24,715 nt of DNA from Bremia lactucae (taxonomy: Eukaryota > Oomycota > Peronosporomycetes > Peronosporales > Peronosporaceae), in assembly GCF_004359215.1 (NCBI RefSeq), contig NC_090620.1, positions 3,656,148-3,680,862 of the forward strand, in the 5' to 3' direction. The translations under genes and the position numbers were made by a program. The notes beneath the pieces were generated by a model, which was not told the origin of the DNA, ran no database searches, and was given only the letters and a program-made list of their open reading frames with translations. This document shows, piece after piece, positions 16,354 to 24,715 of the stretch; within the stretch, counting starts at the first letter, position 1; each line of letters starts with the position of its first letter.

Positions 16354-18518
16354 ATGTAAGATGAAGAAAGGAAAGGCTTCTAAGCCCCTCAAGAAGGTTG
16401 TTTCGCAACGCGTGGGAGGTTTCCTCAGTTGAGTGACCACGACGGGAGAACGATCGAACGAATAAGTTTGGTCGTAGGCGGGCCAGCCTTGGCGCTATGC
16501 TGTGCACTCTGGGCAGAGATAAACAGCATGCGACCATAGCCGAGTTCATTCAACACGAACTCGACGGGGCTCAAGAGAAAGTAGCCTTGCATTTATCAGC
16601 AAGGCTCTCTACACACAGTGGTATTAAGAGAACAGGGTGCTCAACAGTTGGACATAGTTGAGACAGCAGCATTTACATGCTGCTAATGGGCCGACGCTTC
16701 CGCGTCGTTCCAATAGGTTAAAGATCAGAATATTTAAGTTTAAGGCAGTCGAGGGCGACCTTCTTTTGAGTTGGTTCGTCGAATTAGACGATGCCATAAA
16801 AGCTTGTCGTATCAGTGATGATGCAACGAAAGTGAAAACTGGCAAGTCCAACTTAGCCGGACGTGCCAAATATTGGGCCTTGGGGCTCAAGCTTCACAAC
16901 CCATTAGTCTTTGGGTCGTACGAGGTCTTTAAGACCCGGCTCAGATATACATTTGAGCCGCCACGTGCCGAACTCAGGCTCGAGCCGATCTCCTGGATTT
17001 GAAGCAGGGCAAGCGTGACATTCACACTTATGACGAACATATGCGATACCTGGTCAGTTGTTTCATTCGTCATTTTCTAGATGAAAAACACAGGTAACTG
17101 TATTTATTAAAGGTCTTGCAGACGGTCCTGTTAAGACCCACCTGTTCCGGCTAGAATTAGAGTCACAAGACCAAGTGATCTGTATAGCGGACCAGGAGGA
17201 CTTTAGTCTTAAATAGGCTGCTGTACACTCTGGTACTTATCGTCCAACGAGACAACAAGAAAATGGAGGTCCAGAACCAATGGATCTCACGTATGTAGAG
17301 AGCGAAAACCTCGCTTTTCAAGTTACAAACGATAACAGAATGTAATCGTTATCAAAAAATGGGCAAGACGCATATGAGTGTAGTTGCCTCACGGCCAGTG
17401 CCTAAAAACACTGAGCGAAAAGACCGACCTCATGCTAGGAACAGTGTAGGACGCGGATCCGACGCTGTTGAAAATAGCAACGGCGAGGCGGAACGTAAGA
17501 AACGGTCGAGGTCAGTAGGTGCGGAGCGCTCTACTGATCCAGCAACGTCAAAAGAATTTGCAGGTCTTTTGACAAAAGTTGCTCCTCACCTACAAAAAAT
17601 GGTTGCAATTGCCCCAGGGGATAAAGTTAACCTCATCACCCCGAAAATAACAATGTCAAATAAGTTGCCACTAAAGTTTCTTGTCGATTGTGGGGCGTCA
17701 GATAAATTTATTAGACGCCAATCGCTAGATCGCAGGCTCAAATTTATTGAGCGCGATAACCCTCTAACGAGGATGACAGTGCGCTTAGCAACAGGCGCAT
17801 CTGTAACAGTTAAGAGCCGTATAGATAATATCCAATACACGATAAAGGGTAAGCAGTACGATGATGATTTCATCGTACTAGATTTGGATGAGATATTTAA
17901 TGTCATGCTAAGATTAACATGTATCAGAAAAAATACGAGCCATGCATAAAGTGGCAGCATCAAGCCCGTGATGATGCCTGTCTCTTGTTCATCAGATGGC
18001 CAACTGATGATTATCTTGGAGTGCCCACAAGCGTGGAAGTCCTACGAGTGAGTGCCATGGCCTCACTTGTGGTTCAGTCGTTTGCAGGACTGCACAAGAC
18101 CTCAGTGTCACACTATGGAGCTATGTTACGACGGCTGTACTTAAACACAGGAAGCGTCGAAGATCGGCCACTGGAATAAGTTGAGTGGTAAGAAACAAGG
18201 ATGCCTGCTTCGAAAGCAGCATCCAAGAAGATCTCAAACGCCTGTCTATAAAAGACAGTGCAAAAGTCCTAGATCGACTGATGAGTCGATCGTAGAGGAT
18301 CTCGCTGTGGTTGCGCAACCACAGCTACAGACAGTTAGGGAGATTATTCCCCAAAAAAACTTGAATGAATGAATAATACATCAAGAATCTGCGGATGTTA
18401 GATCGGGTACCTTTTGAAATAAGTTCCAAAGAGGAAACGAGACAGTAAATATCTTAGTAGACAACGGATCAAGTGTAGGCGCTTATACACTTGATATGAT
18501 AGCGCCTCCGAAGTTTCC
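16354..18518 (+). pseudogene. Broken gag-protease polyprotein of a Ty3/gypsy-type retroelement
   Basis: The gag ATG at 16354 is followed directly by TAA where the copy at 640 has a Leu codon, so the frame is dead from codon 2. Gag is recognisable at 16700-17002 (LLSWFVELDDAIKACR, NLAGRAKYWALGLKLH, YTFEPPRAELR). Further stops follow, with a ruined zinc knuckle near 17330 (CNRYQKMGK). From 17359 a frame is open for about 195 codons and contains the retropepsin-like core FLVDCGASDKFIRR near 17674-17715. A frameshift near 17919-17949 leads on through KWQHQARDD to 18179, and then another frame to 18372. A second D-N-G-S-S motif occurs near 18455. No reverse transcriptase, RNase H or integrase remains: the copy is cut at 18518 by a truncated LTR. 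Confidence 0.85.
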
Positions 18519-18907
18519 ACTTAAAGGTTGTTAATTAATAAATTATCTTAAAGGTAAGTAATATTTAGAGAATATTACTTTACATAATAATAATTGGAAA
18601 GCTTATTTATTGGTAGATATAGGCCATTTTGTCGACTTGCTCCGTGGCCAGTCAGCACTGGACGCGCGCAAAGAGAGAGACAGATAAGACTTTGCTACAT
18701 GTTTTGTATTGGTATATATTTAAGTTAGTATTAAATAGATAGAAACAGAAGAACTTAGTTATCGTAGATACAGTTTACTTTCAACCCTCTTTGAAGCAAA
18801 TGTTTTGAAAAGAGTCTTCTACTAGTGTACGTGAGGCACCATTCGCACTGACGCAGTGCGAAGTGGACTTGTACTGAAGCAGTACAAGTCGGTAGTGCCC
18901 CGTCACA
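18519..18907 (+). mobile_element. 5'-truncated family A LTR
   Basis: The segment begins CACTTAAAGGTTGTTAATTAA, which matches about 33 bp inside the LTR at 697-1152, and ends GCCCCGTCACA. PBS and gag follow. Its missing start is fused to the pol-side of the preceding element, so a deletion or recombination joined two copies. It carries hairpins CGCACTG/CAGTGCG (18844-18860) and the 18866-18890 stem. Confidence 0.82.
18844..18890. repeat. Tandem hairpins H2 and H3 in LTR A
   Basis: CGCACTG (18844-18850) pairs with CAGTGCG (18854-18860). GACTTGTACT (18866-18875) pairs with AGTACAAGTC (18881-18890). Both stems are perfect and sit 17 bp before the LTR end. Confidence 0.8.
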
Positions 18908-18909
18908 CC

Positions 18910-18919
18910 TGGTAGCACT
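18910..18919 (+). other. Primer-binding site of second family A copy
   Basis: TGGTAGCACT follows the LTR end after CC, then TGTAGTCCGTCCAAG. Confidence 0.65.
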
Positions 18920-18957
18920 TTGTAGTCCGTCCAAGGATCAAAGTTGTAACATCTATC

Positions 18958-19930
18958 ATGGACATGGACATGGTAGATGATAATGGAAATAAGCATCACG
19001 TTTCGCGTAATAGCTACTCCTTTTTAAAGGACATAGAAAGGAGCGCGGTCGAACGAATGAGTTCGACCGTAGGGAATGATGATATCTTGGCCATGCTGTC
19101 GGGTTTGGACAGAGATGCTCTCCATTTAGCCATCGCCAAGTTCATACAACATGAACTTGACGAGCGAAGGAGAAAATAGCATTGCTTAGTCAGCAAGGCT
19201 CTTAACAGTCAAAACTGTTGAAATTACAGCAGGTACAGCCCCCTGTACCTGGGATGACGCACGCGCGTCGCCCCGAAGCCTTAAAGATAGACATCTCTAA
19301 GTATACGGGGAGTCGAAGAAGACTCCCTCTTAGACGGTTCCTTAAGTTGGACGATACCATAGGGGCTCGTCGCATCGTCGACGAGCAAATGCAAGTCGCA
19401 TTTGCCCAATCAGATTTGGCAGGTCGTGCCAAAACTTGAGCATTGAAATTAACTTGCGCGACCCATATGTCTTTGGATTGTTAAAGGCTTTACAGACCGG
19501 CTCATTAAAAGGCATTTGAACCGCCTAGGGCTGGGTTCAGAGCTCGATCAGAGCTTCTGGAACTCCAGTAAGGCAAGCGTGTTGTTCACGCTCATGCCCA
19601 GCATGAACACCGTAATCAACGTCTGTTCATGCAAGGTCTTATGGATGGTCCCGTAAAAACCCACCTATTCCGCTTGGAACTGGATATGCTTGAAGAAGCA
19701 ATATCCGTTGCGGAACAAGAGAGCTTTAGCTTCAGACAGACTCAAGCTAGTTCGTCATCGTATCGTCCTCCGGGACGACACGAACTTGGAGGTCCAGAGC
19801 TTACGGACCTCTCATATGTCGAAAGTGAGAAACGTCGCGTTTCGAACAATAAGCGATTGCAGAAATGCAATCGCTGTCAAAATTTAGGTCACTACGCTCA
19901 TGGGTGCAGTGCCCACGCCCAGTACCGAGC
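18958..19930 (+). pseudogene. Broken gag of family A retroelement with intact zinc knuckle
   Basis: The N-terminal part (18958-19179) reads SYSFLKDIERS and TVGNDDILAMLSGLDRDA, then stops. After a frame change, 19218-19439 encodes LKIDISKYTGS, FLKLDDTIGARR and SDLAGRAK and ends at TGA where Trp is expected. After more stops, 19629-19930 encodes FMQGLMDGPVKTHLFRLELD and a perfect CX2CX4HX4C knuckle (CNRCQNLGHYAHGC). This order is the capsid-nucleocapsid layout of oomycete Ty3/gypsy elements. The start region has GACATG in triplicate (18955-18972). Gag ends where a 5'-truncated LTR B begins, so pol is missing entirely. Confidence 0.85.
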
Positions 19931-20416
19931 ACACACCTTCTGAGCACCGTGAGGAAGCCGTTGATTGTCTTCTTTCACGTACAGTGAGGTAATTAGTGGG
20001 CGTCTAAGCGACCTCACCCAACAAATTAGAAGGCTTAGTCTAAGTGACGTCACAGGAGCGGTTATTTTGCTCCACATGCGCACTTGTGAACTAGGAAGTT
20101 GTTTCCAGACTGATTTATTTAATTGTATTATATATAAGTCCATTTTAATTAATCATAAATGCCATCTGTGTAGATATCCACTGATATGTATTGCGAGCGT
20201 ATAATTCTACAATACCTAGTATCTTGGATGACGCTAGTCGTCAATCGTTAACGCGAATGTCCTCAGATGCATCACATCTACAAGGGTGGCCCACAATGTG
20301 AACCACACTCAAGTGGTGGGTCTAATTACTTAACTTAAGTATTTGACCGTCCCATTAAGTACACGAAGTGTACTTAATGGGAACTGTGTAGTATAGGGCA
20401 ACTTTAGCCCGTCACA
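19929..20416 (+). mobile_element. 5'-truncated, diverged LTR of family B
   Basis: From about GAGCACACACCTTCTGAGCACCGTGAGG the sequence aligns with the interior of LTR B (GCACACACC...GAGGAAGC, CCTCACCCAAC, CAGACTGATTT, TGTATTGCGAGCGTAT) and runs to AGCCCGTCACA at 20416. About 50 bp of its 5' end are missing, which were replaced by family A gag. It is more mutated than the other B copies, so probably older. The left boundary is uncertain by several bases. Confidence 0.78.
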
Positions 20417-20549
20417 AGTACTACATAAAGTTGCTAAGCCTTCCTCTGCACGTTGTTTACGTGAAGTATTCGAGGGCGTCTTAACTTTACTGATATTAGT
20501 GTCAGTGAGCCAGTACTGAAGCAGTACTAGCAAAAGGTACCCCGTTACA
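20417..20549 (+). mobile_element. 3' end of a family A LTR
   Basis: CCTTCCTCTGCACGTTGTTTACGTGAAG and the final GGTACCCCGTTACA resemble the 3' part of the LTR at 15837-16296. It includes an AGTACT-GAAGC-AGTACT hairpin. No PBS follows, so this is the 3' LTR end of an element and what comes after should be host flank. Confidence 0.65.
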
Positions 20550-20810
20550 TTAATGGCTCACAATCGACTGATTTTCAATGCCGGGAAGCTAGAATTCAGA
20601 CCAAAGGGTGCGACTAAATTTAGCCAATAGTTTGACAGCCGTCGAGTGATGATTCATTATCCAAGGATTATAACTTTCTTTAATCTACTTGGATCGACTA
20701 GGCCTTGCGCATTTGACTGTTCAGAAGCGGTTTCCAGTGTTCTTACATTTTCACGTTACCAGGTTTGACTGGACTGGGAGGGCCCAATCCGTCATACGAA
20801 GATGTAGCTA
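20550..20810. other. Unassigned flank
   Basis: No gene or repeat was recognised in these 260 bases between the LTR end and the DNA transposon. Confidence 0.4.
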
Positions 20811-20830
20811 CAGGTGTCCCTCGGATAACT
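20811..20830 (+). repeat. Terminal inverted repeat, left
   Basis: CAGGTGTCCCTCGGATAACT, preceded by the target TA at 20809-20810. Confidence 0.88.
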
Positions 20831-22570
20831 TATAGCCACTGTGGAGGGTGAAAGCATAAGTTATCTAAGATTATAAGTTCGTGAAAATAAAAATATATAC
20901 TAAACCTCACTTTACTGACTGTCCTATACGATTTTACTTTACCCCTGCTGCTTCCGAGTACGAGCTCCATGTCCCAGACGCGCCTCGACAATCGCAAAGA
21001 CTTCAAGTCTGCAGGCACATCCTCCTCTTCTGCTGACGTTGTAATGATTTCCTCGTCATCCAGCTCCTCGTGCGCCACATTCTCCTCATCTGGATTCAAT
21101 AAATACTCAATTGCCACAGGCTTCCTCAGTGGTAGCCTCTCTTAGGCCTCATGCAGCTCTAGCTGAATTACCTGCCCCTCCGTGTTCACCATCTTTAACT
21201 GCGGTGCTGCTGCAAAGAAGCCCGAATGCCTAAAGCAGTTTACCACTGTGGTAACTGAAATATTCTCCCATGCCTTTATACACTACCGCATTGCTGTTAG
21301 CTGGTCAACCTTGTAGATGTTGGCGTCCCCTCGCTCACAACGGCCCACGGCATTCTGAAGGCAAAAGCGCCTGTAATAGCGCTTGAATGAGGCAATGATG
21401 CCAGCATCCATGGGCTGAATTTTTGATGTACAGTTTAATGGAAGGAACGAGCTTAATATTCTCAAGCTTCAGTTCTTTCATTCTATGAGACAGAGCCTTA
21501 TCTAGCAAGAGAAGAATCTTCCTGCCCTTTACCTGGCAAGGCTTGGTTAAACTGAATTCCAGGTACACTTGCAATATCACATGGAATACAACTCACCCTC
21601 ATGTCGTTGTCAAACTTCTTTAGCCACTCTTGGAAAAGGATTTTATTCATCCATGCCTTCTTGTTGCTCTGTTATAAAACTACAGCCGTTCTCCTGTCGG
21701 ATGTTTGAAACAGCGTTGCATCTTGGTTCTCCTAATAAAAACAAAGGTTTTAGCTTCTTGGAGCCATCAGCATTGGCGGTAAATGCTATAGTGAAACTCG
21801 TCTGAAGGCGAAAGAAAGAACCAGAAGATTTTTTTAGTATAGTACAGTTAGGATAAGGTACTCAAAATCCAGATAAAGCTCACTTTGTCCTATTTAAGAC
21901 TTCAATTCTTCCCTGTGAAGTGGTCTTTTCTGGAACCATGCTGTAGGTAGGCCTAACAAATTCAGTTTGATTCTCGCATAAGAAATGCTTTTGCTGATAT
22001 GAATCAGACCTATTTCATCCATGTTATACACTTCTTTGAGCTCATATCGAGCAATGGTTGCCTTGAGCTCAGGCAGTACAGCTTTCATGGCTTCCTGATC
22101 TGTGAAGCCACTTTCACCATGAATTATGATGCAACGAAGTTTATTTCGCTGCTAGAACCTCTGAAGCCATCCATGGGAAAGCTTGTCAGAATCATCAGCC
22201 AACCCTAGCCTTAACTTTGATGATAACCCCCGTGAGAGCAACGTTTTTCGCCTGCCACTGAAGCACCCAAGTTGCCAGGGCTTCTTCGAGTTGAGGATGG
22301 TGTGCGACACGAGGGCGCTTGGCAGAGGCCAGTCTCTGTCATGACTTCCAGCACCTTGCGCTTTTTGAAGATGCCACTGACCATGTTCTTACTGAATTGG
22401 GCTGTAGCCCACGATGCTAGGGCACTCTGGCTCATTTGTGGGGAGGATGAGAATCAGGAACCAGAGCATGTGGAGGAAATTCAGATCAGCAAGCATGAAA
22501 AGCTAAGCTCCTTAGCTATAACTGCCACACTTCTTGATCTGTCAATTTTTTTGATATGCCTTCCATAGGC
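20830..22570 (-). pseudogene. Decayed Tigger/pogo-type (DDD) transposase
   Basis: Fragments lie in the right order on the minus strand but in different frames. Around 22435-22211 there is a CENP-B/psq-like DNA-binding part (ALASWATAQF, GIFKKRKVLEV). The first catalytic block is near 22020 (EVYNMDEIGL, Asp codon 22017-22019). The second is near 21500 (ILLLLDKALSH, Asp codon 21500-21502). The third is near 21406 (SKIQPMDAGIIASFKRYYR, Asp codon 21406-21408). An acidic C-terminal part lies at 21117-20930. The second and third Asp are about 31 codons apart, as in pogo/Tigger. Frameshifts between the fragments mean no full protein can be made. Outer limits are approximate. Confidence 0.85.
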
Positions 22571-22799
22571 GCATCCGGGACCTTCAAATTTCTATTCGTA
22601 CAACCGCCAATACGCAACTTACCTTGGATTCCTGGCTGCACTAGCTTAGAAATGTGCTGGGTAATAAATTTTCATCATCGGGAAACTTATATTATCTCCA
22701 AATATTATTAGTTATTAGTTATAAGTTAGACACCATAGAACAGAAATGGTGGAGCCAATTCCCTATAAGTTCAATGAGGTTAAAATTTAAGAGGAGATA

Positions 22800-22819
22800 A
22801 GTCATCCGAGGGACACCTG
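22800..22819 (-). repeat. Terminal inverted repeat, right
   Basis: On the minus strand CAGGTGTCCCTCGGATGACT; followed on the plus strand by the target TA at 22820-22821. Confidence 0.88.
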
Positions 22820-22821
22820 TA

Positions 22822-23252
22822 TTTACGCTTAGCTGCTGATGCCCCGGTGGCAAATTAGCAAATATCAATTTATATCAAGCCAATTTCCCTATGAGTAGTA
22901 GTTGTCATAATACGCACGAAATTAATAAACCTTTCAAATTGTGAAGTTAAACTAATTTTAGTCAAATGGAAGACGGTGTTATCGGAGCAGTATCCGACCG
23001 TTATTCAATCTCATAACCATAACGACACTCACTGTATGATACATGTAAAAGTGTTTAGAGATGAATTTGCAAAACAAGTTCGATTTAATAAACCAAGGAG
23101 AAAAATACAACCCATTTCTGTTTTGAAGAATTCCTCCGTGTTTGTACCGCATGACTTCGTAATAGGACCAGTGCAAGGCTTATTATAACGAAATTAGCTC
23201 TAGAGTTTATAGTAGGACCCGTGCTAGCCTTTGCAACGTGATCAAAGCTAGA
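22822..23252. other. Unassigned sequence before the right-hand LTR
   Basis: A plus-strand frame lacking ATG, about 22976-23188, contains VFVPHDFVIGPVQGLL but matches nothing I know. An imperfect direct repeat (ATAGGACCAGTGCAAGGCTT and GTAGGACCCGTGCTAGCCTT) spans about 23161-23231. There is no polypurine tract before the LTR. Confidence 0.4.
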
Positions 23253-23698
23253 TGTAACGGGGTGTATCGTTACATGAAATTATATGTTAATTAATATATT
23301 ATCTAAAAGGTAGATAATATTGGAGAATACAATTTTACATAGTAATATTCGGAAAGCTTGTCCATTGGTAGATACAGACCATTATTTCTACTTGCTCCGC
23401 GGTACAGTCAGCGCTGGACGCGCGCAAAGATAGAGACAGATTATAGCTTAATCACATGTTAAGTATTAGTATATAAGAGAATTAAGTTCTTCAGTTTTTT
23501 ATCTATTATACAAACTAAATTAAACAATTTATTTAGTATAAATAGATAGAAAACTGAAAAACTTAACTATATTAAATTCAGTTATCTTTTAACTCTCTTT
23601 AAAGCAAATGTTTTAAGAGAGTCTTTCTCTGCACGTACTAGTGTACGTGAAGTGACGTGAGGCACCACTCGCACTGAGGCAGTGCGAAGTGGACTTGT
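23253..23698 (+). mobile_element. Family A LTR, cut near its 3' end by LTR B
   Basis: It starts TGTAACGGGGTGTATCGTTAC and follows the copy at 18519-18907 closely, including CGCTGGACGCGCGCAAAGA and the CGCACTG/CAGTGCG hairpin (23670-23686). It stops inside the last hairpin after GTGGACTTGT, where LTR B begins. The last ~37 bp of the LTR are therefore absent on this side of the insertion. Confidence 0.85.
23592..23622. repeat. LTR A hairpin H1, third stem sequence
   Basis: ACTCTCTTTAAA (23592-23603) and TTTTAAGAGAGT (23611-23622) pair with one mismatch around GCAAATG. Confidence 0.65.
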
Positions 23699-24281
23699 TG
23701 TAGGCGGGCACGTCGTAATGCGGCCACGCTCTACTTAGACACACACCCTAGCACAGCGAGGAAGCTGTTCAACCTGCTTCTCTTGCGTGCAGTGAGGTAA
23801 TTGTTGTGGGCGCGCAAGCGGCCTCACCCAACACACCAAGTACTCTGGTTAAATGTCGTCACGGGAGCGGTAATCCGTCTCCTCGTGCGCACTTACCAAG
23901 TAGGAAGTAGTTTTCAGACTGATTTGTATTTAATAGAATTAAATACAAATACCTATTTTTACCACTTAAAATGTTATCTCTATAGATATCATTTCATATG
24001 TATTGCGAGCGTATTTTTGTAGATACCTCGCGTAACGGATGACGCTAGCCGTCATCCCTGCTGATGTGGGTGCATTCCTGCTAATGTGAATGCACCCATG
24101 TGCATCACATCCACAAGGGTTGGTCACAAATGTGCACCACACCCGAGTGTTGGTCACAAATGTGCACCACACCCAAGTGTTGGGTCTAATTACTATTATT
24201 TAGTAATTGACCATCCCCTTATGTACACCAAGTGTACTTAAAGGGGACTGTGTAACGTAGGGGCAACTTTAGCCCGTTACA
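23699..24281 (+). mobile_element. 5' LTR of a family B element that continues past the window
   Basis: A 583-bp LTR from TGTAGGCGGGCACG to AGCCCGTTACA. It lies inside a family A LTR. The 5 bases before it (CTTGT) are not repeated after 24281, and internal element sequence follows instead, so this is the 5' LTR of a longer copy. It differs from the solo LTR by having a 30-bp tandem duplication (24121-24180). Confidence 0.85.
24121..24180 (+). repeat. 30-bp tandem duplication in LTR B
   Basis: TGGTCACAAATGTGCACCAC plus ten more bases occurs twice back to back (24121-24150, 24151-24180) with a single G/A difference. Other B copies have one unit. Confidence 0.85.
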
Positions 24282-24425
24282 CCATCCACCCCCTTTAAGA
24301 ACGAATTTACATTTTTAAATTCGTCAAAGAGGAGAAAGGAACTGCGAGCAGCCTTACGCGCCGCTAGTTCACTCGATCACTCTAGCGCACGTGTTTTCAT
24401 ACACGGCGCCCAAGATGCATCCTAA
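24282..24425 (+). other. Leader of family B element
   Basis: The stretch between LTR and gag starts CCATCCACCCCC, which is not the usual TGG-type primer site. ACGAATTTA (24301-24309) and TAAATTCGT (24316-24324) form a perfect 9-bp stem. The purine run AAAGAGGAGAAAGGA follows. Confidence 0.5.
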
Positions 24426-24713
24426 AGGGGCCACGTTGGTGGGTCGTCTGCGAAGACGCCCACTCAACCTCGCACTAAGCGCACGCGCCGCGTTAATTCG
24501 CCGGCCGCGTCTAATGCCTTAGTCGGAACGCCGACAGCCACTGCGGCTGTCGCGTTAACAGGGCTAAAGGATCCATCCCACTTTAACAGTGAGGATGTTG
24601 ATCCGTCGCTCATTGTCGACTACAATGAGTCGACACCGTTGCCGTCACCTCATAGTAGTGATGCGGACAACGAGCTCATGAGGAGTGATGATGCGGCATT
24701 ATTGCCCATCCAA
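24426..24713 (+). pseudogene. N-terminal gag-like frame of family B, partial
   Basis: One frame is open for 96 codons to the end of the window and encodes a Ser/Thr/Pro- and Asp-rich segment with SSAKTPTQPRTKR, HFNSEDVDPSLIVDYNES and PSPHSSDADNEL. It has no ATG; a TAA lies just before it at 24423-24425, and an ATG in another frame at 24415 runs to a stop after about 35 codons. By position it should be the gag start. It may be frameshifted, or the true start may be lost. It shows no similarity to the family A Gag N-terminus. Confidence 0.5.
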
Positions 24714-24715
24714 AC

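Larger units (their letters stand above)
20811..22819 (-). mobile_element. Tigger/pogo-like DNA transposon, complete ends
   Basis: The 2,009-bp element has terminal inverted repeats CAGGTGTCCCTCGGATAACT (20811-20830) and the complement of CAGGTGTCCCTCGGATGACT (22800-22819), with one mismatch in 20. TA stands on both sides (20809-20810 and 22820-22821), the target duplication of the Tc1/mariner superfamily. It carries a decayed transposase on the minus strand. Confidence 0.9.

Noticed and set aside
23253..24281. Single 1,029-bp solo LTR with TGTAACGGG/CCCGTTACA ends
   Set aside because: The ends look paired, but comparison with the other copies shows two different LTRs abutting at 23698/23699, and there is no target duplication around the whole.
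1..24715. tRNA or rRNA genes, introns in the four genes
   Set aside because: No cloverleaf-like segment with a T-loop consensus was found by eye, and all four genes read through in one frame with complete domains.

Overview
The window looks like nuclear DNA of an oomycete, probably a Phytophthora or downy-mildew type (Peronosporales). Long intronless genes sit close together, an oomycete-style initiator (TTCATTTYY) lies in front of two of them, and both flanks are packed with decayed Ty3/gypsy-type retroelements whose Gag resembles the one abundant in Peronosporales genomes. No species can be named from the sequence alone.

Layout. Positions 1-1163 hold an LTR of family B inserted in the gag of a family A retroelement, all on the minus strand. 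Positions 1973-13815 are a gene island with four intact single-exon genes: ALG11 (minus), a membrane-anchored protein with two FHA domains (plus, divergent from ALG11), a 1,687-residue coiled-coil protein with nine N-terminal repeats (plus), and a secreted GH17 glucanase-like enzyme with a C-terminal ricin-type lectin module (minus). Positions 14753-24715 are a graveyard of mobile elements: a solo LTR with a perfect 5-bp target duplication, two broken gag(-pol) copies, several LTR remnants, a Tigger/pogo-like DNA transposon with paired inverted termini and TA target duplication, and at the right edge the start of a second family B element whose internal region runs out of the window.

Functionally, ALG11 builds the lipid-linked oligosaccharide on the ER. 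The FHA protein probably reads phosphothreonine at a membrane. The GH17 protein is likely exported to act on beta-1,3-glucan. The coiled-coil protein is probably structural but is not recognised. Nothing suggests that the four genes form one pathway.

The least ordinary signals are (i) a row of hairpins just before the 3' end of the family A LTR, whose first stem keeps its place while its sequence changes between copies; (ii) repeated placement of family B inside family A in the same orientation; (iii) the repeat-plus-coiled-coil protein; and (iv) the membrane-tethered tandem FHA protein. No bacterial-style system, CRISPR array, tRNA or rRNA gene was seen.
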